Below, piece by piece: positions 1 to 15,830 of a stretch of DNA of 64,000 bases (position 1 is its first letter; every line of letters begins with the position of its first letter). The position numbers and the translations under genes were made by a program. This DNA comes from Dipylidium caninum (taxonomy: Eukaryota > Platyhelminthes > Cestoda > Cyclophyllidea > Dipylidiidae): NCBI GenBank assembly GCA_017562135.1, contig QEYB01000180.1, positions 1,116,001 through 1,180,000 on the forward strand, given 5' to 3'. The notes beneath the pieces were generated by a model. It was given only the letters and a program-made list of their open reading frames with translations. It was not told the DNA's origin and ran no database searches.

Positions 1-42
1 ACAAGTGAACATGAAATATGTATGCACACAAAGACCTACTGC

Positions 43-4822
<4,780 letters not shown>

Positions 4823-5650
4823 GTTGGAATAATAAAAGACACACAGAATTGCGTCCCTTTTATTACGTCCATAAAATTGCGTTGGAATGAATGAAGGCGC
4901 TACGATTGAGTTGTAGTGTTACTTTGTCGGAAACACGTTGTTAATTACGTTGTTCGTAAGATCCCCAATTTATCTCGATGAAAATGCAAGCGGTGTTTCT
5001 ATGGCTGCGCCTTCCGCCGCTATTGTTGCCTGGTGAACGGCGCTTCTAACTAGTCGCAAATCGAAAAAATGCTTGCTGTTGAGCACACGATGGACTTAGG
5101 GCTCCCAAGTGCTTCGTCCGACTTTATTCCTGCCCGAGTGACCTGCTCCAATGGCATTCCAGATAGCCCCATACATGTAACAACAGGTACATTAAGGTTT
5201 AGCTACCTCCCTTGCGTCACTAACTATTCTGAGGAGCCAAAAAGGCCCTACCATTCCGCTTCCCCAAGTGTGGTAACCTAGATAAACAAGGTGGAGTTTT
5301 GGTGTGTGTGCTTGATGTCGCCGATGGAAATCCGTACTTTTCGCGTTCTATAAATATGAGATCCTATACCCGTTAGTGTTGTGTTTTGATTTATATTTTT
5401 CCTGGACGCCTACTGGAGGCGAAGAACGCGAAATTCCCCTGGTTCGAATGGCAGATGTAAGTCTAAGTCGTAGATTTCCTGTACTTATTCACGAAATGGT
5501 CGCCGAAGGAGTCATATACCATGAATCAACCTTTCATTCTCTACCTATGTGCTTTATCATACTCTTGTCACTCCTGTTTGATTGGACCGTCATTCTCGCC
5601 AACGTCTCAGACCGCTGCCCCGCTCGGACTTTAAGTGATCGACCTAGGAC
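4823..5650. promoter_or_regulatory. Divergent intergenic region between DHX37 and DPP3
   Basis: DHX37 runs leftwards and DPP3 rightwards from this gap of about 0.8 kb, so it must hold both 5' ends and probably both promoters. A TATA-like ctataaata lies at about 5348-5356 on the plus strand. Two plus-strand open frames (about 5218-5370 and 5376-5771) were not recognised as any protein; they may be untranslated leader or an upstream exon. No core promoter can be proven from sequence alone. Confidence 0.4.
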
Positions 5651-8475
5651 ATGGAAAAGGAATATAAACTCATTCCTTGCGACATATTATCTCTTGATTG
5701 CAAGTCTTTTGATTTATTGTCAAGTGCAGAGAGAAAGTACCTGTACTACCTTGACGAAGTCGCATGGATAGGTGGTCTGATAGACTTAATTCAACTGGCG
5801 CCTGAGGCTGGTGGAATATTCCTCCTAGGACAGTGTATATTCGAAAAGCAGTCGGTTGCCGAATTTACTGATGCAGCCAAATCTGCTGGCATTGGAGACG
5901 CCGATGTTTCTGCGTTCGTAACCTATTTTGCGTCTATTTATGGGAATTTGGGGAACTATCTTTCCTTTGGAGACTCGAAGTTTGTACCGAATCTTACAAA
6001 AGAGGCATTCACCAGGCTTGTGACTACAAGTGAGGCTTACATCTCGTCGCCGGAGTTAAAGAGTATTTTTGACAAGGTTATTGAGCCAATTTACTCCCTA
6101 CATCCGCAGCGTCTTCGGCTCGCTTTCCCTCCTGACGGTTTGACGACTTATTATTCTGGGAACTGTACCCGAGAGGATGCTGTGATGGTGCAAAAATACC
6201 TGAATTCAAAAAGACTAGAGGCATATAATACCCGTGTTTTTAAAACTTTCAATCCGAATGCTGACGGGAAGCATGAATATCTCATTGCATTCGCATCATC
6301 CGAGAAGAAGGAGGAAGTAGTCGATGATCCTTCCCTGCCTCGAAAATGTCGTATTTAAGGCGCATCATGGAGACCTTCAAGAACTCATGGAGGTTCTAGT
6401 CGAAGCCATAGAGGGTGTCAAGGCAACTGCGTTGAATGAAACCCAAAAAGCAATGTGGGACAAGTATCAGACTTGCTTTCGTACAGGCTCCAATCGAAGC
6501 TCATAAGGAGGGATCGAAGTTGTGGGTTTCTCCGACAAGCGGCCAACTGTAGAAACTTACTGCGGTTTATAGAGAGCTACCGTGACCCTTATGGTGTAAG
6601 AGGGGAATTTGAGACATTTGCGGCTGTTGTTGATAAGGATGTTTCTGCAAAGTTTAATCGATTAGTTTATAGTGCATCAAAGTTTCTCTCTCTTCTACCC
6701 TGGCCCGCAACTTATGAAAAGGACAAATTCTTGGAACCTGACTTTACTAGTCTCGATATCATCGCGTTTGGTGTTTCCGGCCTTCCTGTCGGCATAAACA
6801 TTCCAAATTATGACGATATTCGTCAGACGATTGGATTCAAAAACGTTTCCCTTGGCAATGTTCTTAAAGCCCGTTTCCAGGTTTTTAGTTTTCTTCTTAT
6901 GTACTTTTAGGATCCCACAGCAACTTTCATACGTGATGAGGACCGTGAAACCTACATTAGTAATATAGGACAATCGTTTGAAATACAAGTTGGTTTGCAC
7001 GAACTTCTCGGTCATGGGTCTGGAAAGCTATTTCGCCGGAACGATGACGGTACTTTTAATTTTTCCAACGACGTTCGTGACTTGATGAACGGAGGCAATA
7101 TAACTCATTGGTAAGTATCACTTCAACTTGTAGCTGTTCCCTTAAGAGAATGAGCGCAAGATTATCACCTTAGAAAGTTCGACACTTATCGCGTTCTACT
7201 GTGTAGGTATGAGCCTGGAGAAACTTGGGATTCCAAATTCAGTCACACAGCCTCGGCTTTTGAGGAATGCCGTGCCGAATGTGTTGGGATTTACCTTTGT
7301 GATGTGGCCGAAATTCTGACGCTTTTTGACGCGGAAAGAAAATACAATCCAGGTGATGTGGTTTACATCAATTGGCTTTCGATGGTTCGATCTGGCCTCA
7401 TGGGCCTCGAATTTTATAGCCCAGCCATCAATGAAGGCGATTGTGGTGCTTGGCGCCAGGCTCACTGTCAAGCCAGATTCGCTATCCTTAAGGTAGATAA
7501 GCCTTCTCAAAGGCTACTTGCACAACTTTTAGAGTGGATGGCTGATTTATCAGAACGCTTAATGCAATTCAGTAAACGTAGTCTGTCTTAAAATTTTCAT
7601 CTTTTTCGTCAAAATATGTTCTTCGAAAGCCTTTTCTATTACCTAACTGCTACGTTTCAAACGCACCTAACTACGCCACGCCAATTTAGGTTCTTCTTGA
7701 GTGTGATCCTCCTGTGGTTCGTATCGAATCAATTCAAGGTCGAGATATGCAACCCGATCTTTGTATTCACTTAGATCGAAATCGGATCGAATCTGTTGCC
7801 AAACCAGCCATCGGGGAATTTCTCTTAAAGCTACAGGCAAGTTTCTGTGGTGGCATGGTTACTAATACCCCGGTCCGACTCGATCGGAGTACATGTGAAT
7901 TTTAGCCTAATTGGCATCTCTACCCTCTTCCTTTTTGCTATATTGAGTAGGGTGGAAAACAAATTTATAGCAGAAATTGCTGATGACCACCTCCAAATCT
8001 AAAATGCCTCCAAACACGTAATTATTGCAACTTGCTGTCTTATTCTGCAAGTGGAATTCTTCTATATTCGGTTTGTTAATCTACTTATGGTCGCAAAAAT
8101 CTCTCGGCACATCGACCAGATGCTCTCACCATCTCATCAACGAAATCGTGTGTCGGATAACTGACCAGCCACATTCCTTTGTAGTATTACAAGAGTACTG
8201 GAAACGCAAAAGACGGAATCCCTTTCTTTGTAAATTACTCTACTCCGTCCAGTGAACTCCTAAGATTACGCCAGATTGTCGTAAATCGTAGGAAGCCGCG
8301 ACCTTTGTATGTACAACCGGTTACCTTTGAGAACGTCGAGAACAAATCGGTTACGTTGAAGAATTATCCGGGCACTGAAGAGGGCATGATTCAATCGTTT
8401 GTTGATCGCTACTCCGATCAGAGACGTTTTGGTCGACGCGCTCTGGCCGCTCTTCAAAGCCGTCTGGGAACGTGA
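5651..8475 (+). CDS. DPP3: Dipeptidyl peptidase 3 (M49 zinc metallopeptidase)
   Basis: DPP3 is a cytosolic zinc exopeptidase that removes dipeptides from the N-termini of short peptides. The model has five exons: 5651-6880, 6911-7110, 7207-7492, 7690-7836 and 8185-8475, about 717 residues, close to the usual 720-740. The M49 signature HELLGH with following GSGKLF is near 6998, and the second zinc-site motif EECRAE is near 7265. Conserved FSGNCT-like YYSGNC (about 6155), FIESYRDP (about 6570), INIPNYDD and WRQAH also fit. The start ATG at 5651 aligns with the family N-terminus. Exon 1 has four apparent one-base indels (6343-6346, 6492-6493, 6541-6544, 6566-6568) that sum to zero, so both exon ends stay in phase. 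The intron 6881-6910 is 30 nt; the intron 7837-8184 starts with GC. All catalytic residues appear present. Confidence 0.94.
7837..8184 (+). other. GC-AG intron of DPP3
   Basis: The exon before ends CTACAG and the intron opens GCAAGT, the classic strong GC donor context. It closes with tttgtag. Both flanking exons (49 and 97 codons) are in phase 0, and their joined translation is continuous with DPP3 homologues. An upstream or downstream GT donor giving the same continuity was not seen. Confidence 0.75.
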
Positions 8476-8993
8476 TCAACAGTACTTCACAGACATACCC
8501 CTATAGTCTGTCCCTACAAAATGTTATTGTATTTGATTCAATATTGTTATTAATATGCAATTATCTAATCAACTGTCTTGTGTCAGGATCTTATTTTCTA
8601 CACTTTTTCATAGTTACAATGACTGGACTTATTTCCCCCCACATTTGAGCTTTTGATTATGAATGGTATCATGCTTGGGAGTGATACCGCACACGTTAAG
8701 GTAGTTAGGATCAAAAATAACCACTGAGGACCCTGTGTTCGTCTGGAAAAAAGGCAATTGTTTCAGCCCGCACCGTAGAATCGCAATGTAATGCTTGTCA
8801 ACCCAGTTTGAGCAGGGCGTGCTTGACTTTCCTCATTATTCATCTCGCAACCATAGTAAAACCGGTTACCCTATGTATTGGTTAAACTATTCAGTAAAAA
8901 TGAGGTGTTTCGCATAACGGTTTATCTGAGGGTGACCTCATACCATGGAGTGCGCTCGATCAGGGTGACCTAAGAGCCTGAATGAGACTGGCG
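8476..8993. other. Convergent intergenic gap, DPP3 3' to NIF3L1 3'
   Basis: About 0.5 kb lies between two tail-to-tail genes, so it should contain both 3' untranslated regions and polyadenylation sites. It is AT-rich. No further gene or repeat was recognised. Confidence 0.5.
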
Positions 8994-9295
8994 TCACTGG
9001 ACGTCGTTATTTAGGACGTAGGTGCCAGGTTCAGCATCGGCAGAGGCAACATTGACAAGGACAGAGGTCGAGAGTTCCCGCTGGAGCCAAGGTTGCAGGC
9101 GCTGGGAAAGGTAACCGCGCTCGGAGACGGAGTGGCCCGCAGTGATGATAGTGGCTCCGCGCGACACCGCCTCCAGCTGCTCGTGGTGCGTAGCCTCGCC
9201 CGTCACTAAGAGGTCTGCCACATGCGCCATTGGCTCCCGCGAAAACAAGGACCCACCAGATCCTGCGCACACCGCCACTGACGCCACCGGACTAT
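8994..9295 (-). CDS. NIF3L1: NIF3-like protein 1, C-terminal exon only
   Basis: NIF3 proteins form toroidal hexamers with a dinuclear metal site; their exact role is unsettled, with GTP cyclohydrolase-like chemistry suggested. This exon begins after a tttatgcag acceptor at 9296 and encodes about 100 residues ending at a stop at 8994-8996. It contains VAVCAGSGGS (about residues 6-15), LLVTGEATHH (metal ligand histidines, as in the conserved TGE-HH motif) and the ERGYLSQRL stretch, all hallmarks of the C-terminal half of NIF3. The open frame is intact. I could not place the N-terminal exons upstream (9300-10845), so the start is unknown. The gene is convergent with DPP3 and divergent from DYNC2H1. 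Confidence 0.85.
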
Positions 9296-10845
9296 CTGCA
9301 TAAAGGGACGCAAACACAATCTACATTAGCGTTGGTTATGGCGATGCATTCAGAGACACATCCAAAATGAAGAATGTTTATAGAATGTGCTATAAACAGC
9401 ACATAGGATGGTGAAACAATGAGGGGATTTGTGGAAGCATGCGATTTAAACGAAAGTATTAATAGGAAGCCTAGAAAGATTCGGATCCACACATACTGCC
9501 TGAAACGGGGTAGCCAGGGCTCCCTCACATTAATGGACGGACATTTGGGAAAATACATACAATGTGCTTTCAGCATATCCTAGACCGCTCTCGATAAGTG
9601 GAGCTGATGTATAAACTAATATCAGGAGAATGGCCCCTTAAGTACAGACGGGACTGTAATAATATATAAATGAGAAGGGAAAACCTAATAACTTGATGTC
9701 AGTACAAAACAACAAATAATGGACGGAGAGCAGCAGAAGCTAAGTTAAAAGAAGAAACTACAAAATTATTCGGTGTACTAAGAGGTAGCCCTATGCACAC
9801 GAAACAGTGAGATGCAAATTTGCAAATGGGTGGTGGGTTGATGCGAACGTAATATGGCCTCAGAAAATAATGACAGACTTCAGCTGGAGGAAGGAGAAGC
9901 TTCCAAGCAAATTAGGGCGAGAGTGAACACCGCCCACCTCGCACATGACATTCGGGCCTTCGTCCCCTAGGACAAATACACCACTGTGACGACGTATCGT
10001 ATGCCCTGTGGCGTATTGAAAAGATGCGCTTTCTAACCTAGGTGCAAAGAGCAGGCGTCCTAGCCTTCAAGTCTAAGAACTAAGATGCCACTCTTATGCC
10101 CGTTGAGGAAGATGCTATTAAACTCACGACAACCGTCTATAAATCTGTAATTAGCAAAACATGACCTTCTGTGTTGATGAAAACTTAATACAAGGTATAC
10201 GGGTAAATTCAACGTGACAAACTGAAATTTATGTGTAGCATGGTACCGTGTACCTGTGACACGCCATCGACATATACCCGGTGTAGGTAAAACTAACAAC
10301 AGAAATGAAAACGGAAAGGCATCAATCGCATATACACCGGATTGATTCACACGTATTACGTGCTATATGTTAAAGCTTCATGAGTTCCGGTTTGGAATGG
10401 CGATAAAAATAAGATTTGCTAACTTTCCTAGCAATGGTTATTTGCTTTATCATCTCATAACCATCCTTAATCTAGCTGAATTTTTTTAATTTTATCATGC
10501 TTGATTGTTCTTTTCCTGGATTCCTTTTTTATTTACAAATGTTTGTTTAAATGAACTGTTGTTTTTAACTCTTTTAGTCATTTTTTTAAACCTATTAACT
10601 TTACCATACGGTATTACCGTCCCTTCTTCTCTCTGACTTTACTTATCATTTATTATGCCTTGTACTTTCTGTGCTTGGGTATTATTTTCTATTGTTAGCT
10701 CTTTCGTGTTCGCTAATTGTCTGTTTCTTATCAGTTCAAACAATCTTTTTCCTTTTTTTTAAATCTTTGCTGGATCGCTTTATTTACCTTTTAACACACG
10801 TCAATTTTCCACTGTGATGAATTTTGGTCTTTTATGGTTTTTAGT
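9296..10845. other. Unresolved NIF3L1 upstream exons, introns and DYNC2H1 promoter
   Basis: The acceptor at 9296 shows that more NIF3L1 exons must lie to the right, yet a search on the minus strand for the family's N-terminal motifs (a tryptophan-aspartate-asparagine stretch, the SYHP metal motif, TAYD) found nothing convincing. From about 10440 to 10830 the sequence becomes very T-rich on the plus strand, directly before the DYNC2H1 start. This segment is also a head-to-head promoter candidate. Confidence 0.4.
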
Positions 10846-13800
10846 ATGAATTATTCTGACTCGCGCAAATCGTTCATTGCCAAATCTTTGGAGCTGCAAT
10901 TTAATTTGGCTCAATCAGACGTCGGAGTTGTATATGTTGATTCTACGGTTGAGACTTTCTTGGATTCTGTATGCCCAACACTTCTTCTTGCGGTCCTTTC
11001 AGGGACAAACCATTTATCTTTCTGGACCGATGTAACTATTTGTTTTTTCGTTTGTATTTTGTAGTTTTCCAAGTTGGGAAAATTGGAACGAGCGGTTGCT
11101 TTTATAAAAGCGTCTGCGGAAATAATAACTGAAGAAAATGTTTTTTCGTCCCTTTTGACAGTTTCTATTCGAGGTTCCGCCTTTCAGAATTTTTACCATA
11201 TTTTTTATAACCTCTACGCACCTCTATTAATCAAGGTTCGACTCTTTTATCGCCTAACGCAAAAATATATTATTAGTCTGAGGGAGAGCCTTTTAGCCAA
11301 AATCATATTCTCCAAGTAGCACTCCACGACTTGACCACCGCCTTATCCAACGCACCTACCTTACGAATAGCTACTCAAAAGGGGGATCTAACTAACAACG
11401 GTGAGCTACAATTTTTTATAAGTTTTGATACAATCCTATTCATATGATAGCTAGCATGTGCCATTGCGAAAATATTCTTTTCTCAATCCTCCTACTTGGA
11501 ATAATATTCCTTATCTCCTCCCGCTAATGAAGTTTTATAATATTTCATTTACACTCGGATTTTGTCAAGATCATTTTTAATCCTTTGCTCTTTTATATAA
11601 GATTTTAATGCTACTCGCATTAAACTCGCTTACTGTGCACTCCGATTCATTGGGTTTTGAATGAATTCATTTTTTTATTTTAGTTATTTTTGACTTAGTC
11701 TCGGAGGCTGAATACTGGCAATCGAAATCTAAATCACTTCGCCTAAAAGGTGATGAGGAGTGGCATAATGCCGAAGCTATTTACAAGTATTTAAAACCTG
11801 CGGCCGATGCCATCCGAAAACTTCAACTTCAAAGTGAAGCCGGGTGCCAATGGGAAATGTTTGGGGTTTCATTTGATTTCATTAGTGTTTTTACGGACAC
11901 CTTGGATTCCACTTTACTCGATAGTCTTGATGATGTTTGGCGAATAAGTCAGGTTTCTAGTTTTACGCCCTATCCCGAAACTCGAATGCGTTCTCTCATT
12001 GAGGCTATCTCGGAGTGGATTTGCAGAACTCTTGTTTCGTATCTGCGTTCTCCAGACGATTGTTCTCATATCTCAATGATTTGGAGTAGACCATTTAAGC
12101 AGGTTAAATTGTGCTTCTGGTTGCCAAGCAGTTAAAATATGGTGTGGGTTACACTATTTTATGCTCTAGTTTTCGTCCGCATCATTCTTCTATTTTATTT
12201 GTAAAAACTGAAACTGTGTTCTAGGTGTTTTTATTATTTTTATTTAGCTTAAATCATATGTTTGTAGTATAACTGAATCAGCCATACCATTATTGATAGT
12301 GTAATTTTTATAAAAGTACATTTTTCCGTAAGGTCCGGATACATCTGGATCGCGCAGTTAAATTGAGCGAAAGATGGGAGAAGTCGTGTAACTTTTTCAT
12401 AAGCCAATTGTGGACTCGTGAAGATTCTCATCGTTGGGAAGGGGAATTGCCTTCTTTTAACTACTTCCAGAATTTCAGAAAGCAGTTAAAAGATGTGTGT
12501 TCTTGAACAATATTTAAACACTGCTTAGTAATTCACTTTATTAATAATGTAAGACGAAGTAGTGTTCATAACACACCCTAATGATTTAATGACTCGCCGT
12601 TTATGGATTATTCACCTACTTAAAACATTTTCCCAAAAACTCTCGACTTATTTTTTATCCCACACAAATATAACTAATTATTAAGTTTCGGGCTTTATGC
12701 GCAAATTCATCTCCAATAAAATTAGGATTACGTCAGTGCACTGAAGCTATTTTTTGTTTATTGCCGAATCGACTGAGGAACTATGTGTACCTTTCCTGAT
12801 CCATCTTAACAGCTTTGAATACTACGACTATCATGTAGGTGTTGGAAATCCGAAGCGTGTATGACAAATTGAACAAAGTCTTTGACCCTCAAGAACGTGA
12901 GCGCTTGGAGTTGGGACAAGGTTTAGATGAATTTCTTCATAAGATCCTACCAACCCCTGCGAAAAGTTCCGACCACCAAAGGAACGCTCTTTACCAATTT
13001 ATCTGCAACCCACTAGCCTGCAGTCCCTGTCATGCGGACAGCTGGGACACGGCTATAAACCTTTTCAACGAGAAGATTCAGACAGCTGAGGACTCGGCAG
13101 TGCCTCACCTCCGCCTTTCACTCTCATCTATCCTAGAAAAGTGTAGGTTTCTGCCACAATTTACTGTTATTTTCAATAATTTCCTTTTGCTAGTTCTTGT
13201 ACGAACGGGTAAAACCACCTCTCCACCTGCATTTTCTGCAAAACTGTAATGTAAAACTTCATTAAAAAGGAGGTCAATTTGGTTAATTGTGGATATACAA
13301 GGAATTTCCGTTTCCTCTATTTAGCCGCTGTGAATTCAACAATTGCACCACAAGTTATTTTGGAGTTCAAACGTTTTGGTGCGCTTTATAGAAGACCAAT
13401 AATTGCAAAAGCTCTGCAGGCTGATCGCGAGGTGCTTCTTGGATATGTCGAAGCGGATGAAAAAGCAGTGCGTTTTACATCGTATTTTTCGTGCACCTTT
13501 TTCGTTTACTTCTACTGCGACAAACGGTGATTCGTTTTTAACTAATACACCAACGATTACTCAAAGTATTTTCCATCAAAGGTTGAGGTGTATACTTCAA
13601 TTTTATCCTTTTAGGCCATTATCATCACATGATTCGAGTAATAAATGGAAGTAAAAGCAGAGATAAATGAAGTAGCATTTTTTCGGTGCTTTTCTCCATT
13701 TGTCGGTAATGACATGATAGTCGTAGCATATAGAAATTCCAGAGAAATCTCGTTCGCCTGACGAATTCAATTTTAATACACCGCTTCGTTTGTAGCCCAG

Positions 13801-15830
13801 TTCTGAATGCATTGCATCTATCCTTCCAAGAGCATTAAATTGATTGTCAGTTGGATTAGCGACGTACGAAAGTTAACTTGTCCTTAAGTAACCACCTCTT
13901 GCTTGGAATCCTAGATTCGAGAGGAATTTTCAAACAGGCCCGTAGAACCAATAGAAGACGAATTCACAGATGCCGGTTATTTGCGCCACGGAAGGAATGT
14001 CCCAAATCAAGTTGATCGGATCATCTGGGCTGATCAATTGGAATGTCGAGTTTCAGAGCACCTCGAGTTGATTGGATCACTTCTGCATGACCTCACCAAC
14101 TGTGGACAAATATTCAGAGTAAGGAATCTTTTTTTGAGCCACGACCTTGGCTTCTCAGCACCTATACTGAGCGACATCGAGTGTCAACTACAGTTTGTGG
14201 CTATCGGCGTTCTTTATCAAATAAAAGATTTAAAAAGGAACGACTGTAATAAACTCACATGACGAATATGTCTCAGATGTTGTCGTCTTCGTTTATCGGG
14301 CCAAAACTTTAAATCAACCCTACTCTGCGCATTTTTTAGCTCTGAGGCAATGCACTTTAGCGAAAATCCCTCCTTTTACTTTTATGCTTTGACACTTCTA
14401 CTGTCTTTAACTTTTTCCCACTTTCGGTTAAAAATAAACCTGAACTTTAGGTTAAAAATGGGAAATTATCCGCCCTTCGATGTTGTCTTTCGAATCGGTT
14501 ATTGGGTAGCGAATCTTGTTTTCTTGAAATTTTAAGTAGTGACTAAGTTTAAAGTACACGTGCACTTAATTTTTCCTCTTGTCCGTATTTTTTATGGGTT
14601 TTTCCTATTCGGTCTCGAGCATACTTCCCCCTTGAATCAAACTTTCAAATAAAATAAGTTTATACATGTATGATATTGTTCAGAAACTTGAGTCGCTCAG
14701 GGAGGAGATATCTCAATGGCGTAGGGATCAGTTTCATAGCTGGTGTCGCCTCACTCAGCTAGTCGTCGATTCAACAGAAGGTTACAATGCCGAAGACCGC
14801 TTGACCCCCGATTTACCCAGTAGTCTCTTGCGTCTCTCTGCGGACGACGGCCACCTACACGTCGGCTACCCTGACGGGCTAGTGCGGCTGCAGCGCGAAG
14901 TGCGCCTGCTCGCCGGCCTCGGCTACCCCGTGCCTCCGAGTCTTCATCGGGTTGCTGCTCACTCGGAGGTCCTTTACCGACACGCCATTGTCCTCAAGCA
15001 GGCAAGTTTGCCAGTGCTAGCCGTCAGAGAAGCCACCGCATTCACCTTCATATACTCTCACGCAATAAACCTCACTCTCAACAGCAAGTTCCACTGACTT
15101 GAATTTTCCGATTCCCACATTTATTTCATTACTCACGAGCATTGATAGTTATAGAGAGCTGTCTCCTCCCACTGTATTTCCATGACCACCATATGGAACT
15201 ACTTACCGGTTTTTTGTCTATGTGGAGCTTTATTTTGCGACAATTGTTAGTAAACTCTGCGTTTATAGGTGCAAATAATAGCAGTGCGATGAAAAAAAAA
15301 ACAGTTATAAATTCAACTGATAAAAGTAGTAACTTACACTAAGGTTTGGGGACACAAGATTATACTAATGTACTATTTTTGTTTTTTTCCAACTACTTAT
15401 TTGCTACTTCTTATTTCGTAGTTGCTTGATCCTGTCTCCACAGGTGGCGCACTTTTACAACTCCATCGGCAATGAAATGCTCCCCTGCCAACAGGCACTA
15501 ATGCTACGGTCTGCGATGGCTTTTGAGCGCCTCATCAGACACGGCCATCTGAAAGGTGACGATGAAGAATGGTCATTAGCTTCAAAGAAACAACCATGCA
15601 GTGTAAATTGGAAACATATCGGCCAATTTCCCGTTTTCATTGGTCATCTCCAAACAGCTGCCAAAAATTTGATGGAAGAGAACAGACAACTACGAAAAGT
15701 CCACCAACAAATTATTTTAAAGGTGACATCCGTGCTTCCAAAGATTACTTTGGGTGATTTGAGCATTCCAACCTGCATCGTGGGTGTGACTTTGATAGCT
15801 TACTGTTTGCACACCATGTTAAATTAACTC
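10846..15830 (+). other. DYNC2H1: DYNC2H1 tail region exons
   Basis: Tail exons carry dimerisation and intermediate-chain contacts. Recognisable segments are at 10846-11040, 11065-11234, 11278-11399, 11683-12102, about 12333-12485, 12839-13143, 13320-13470, 13915-14120, 14666-15002 and 15444-15722. The exon near 11683-12102 carries the DDVWRISQ and PETRM segments typical of the family, and VAHFYNSIG at 15444 is nearly invariant. Larger introns (100 to several hundred nt) separate them, with no other gene recognised inside. Confidence 0.8.
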
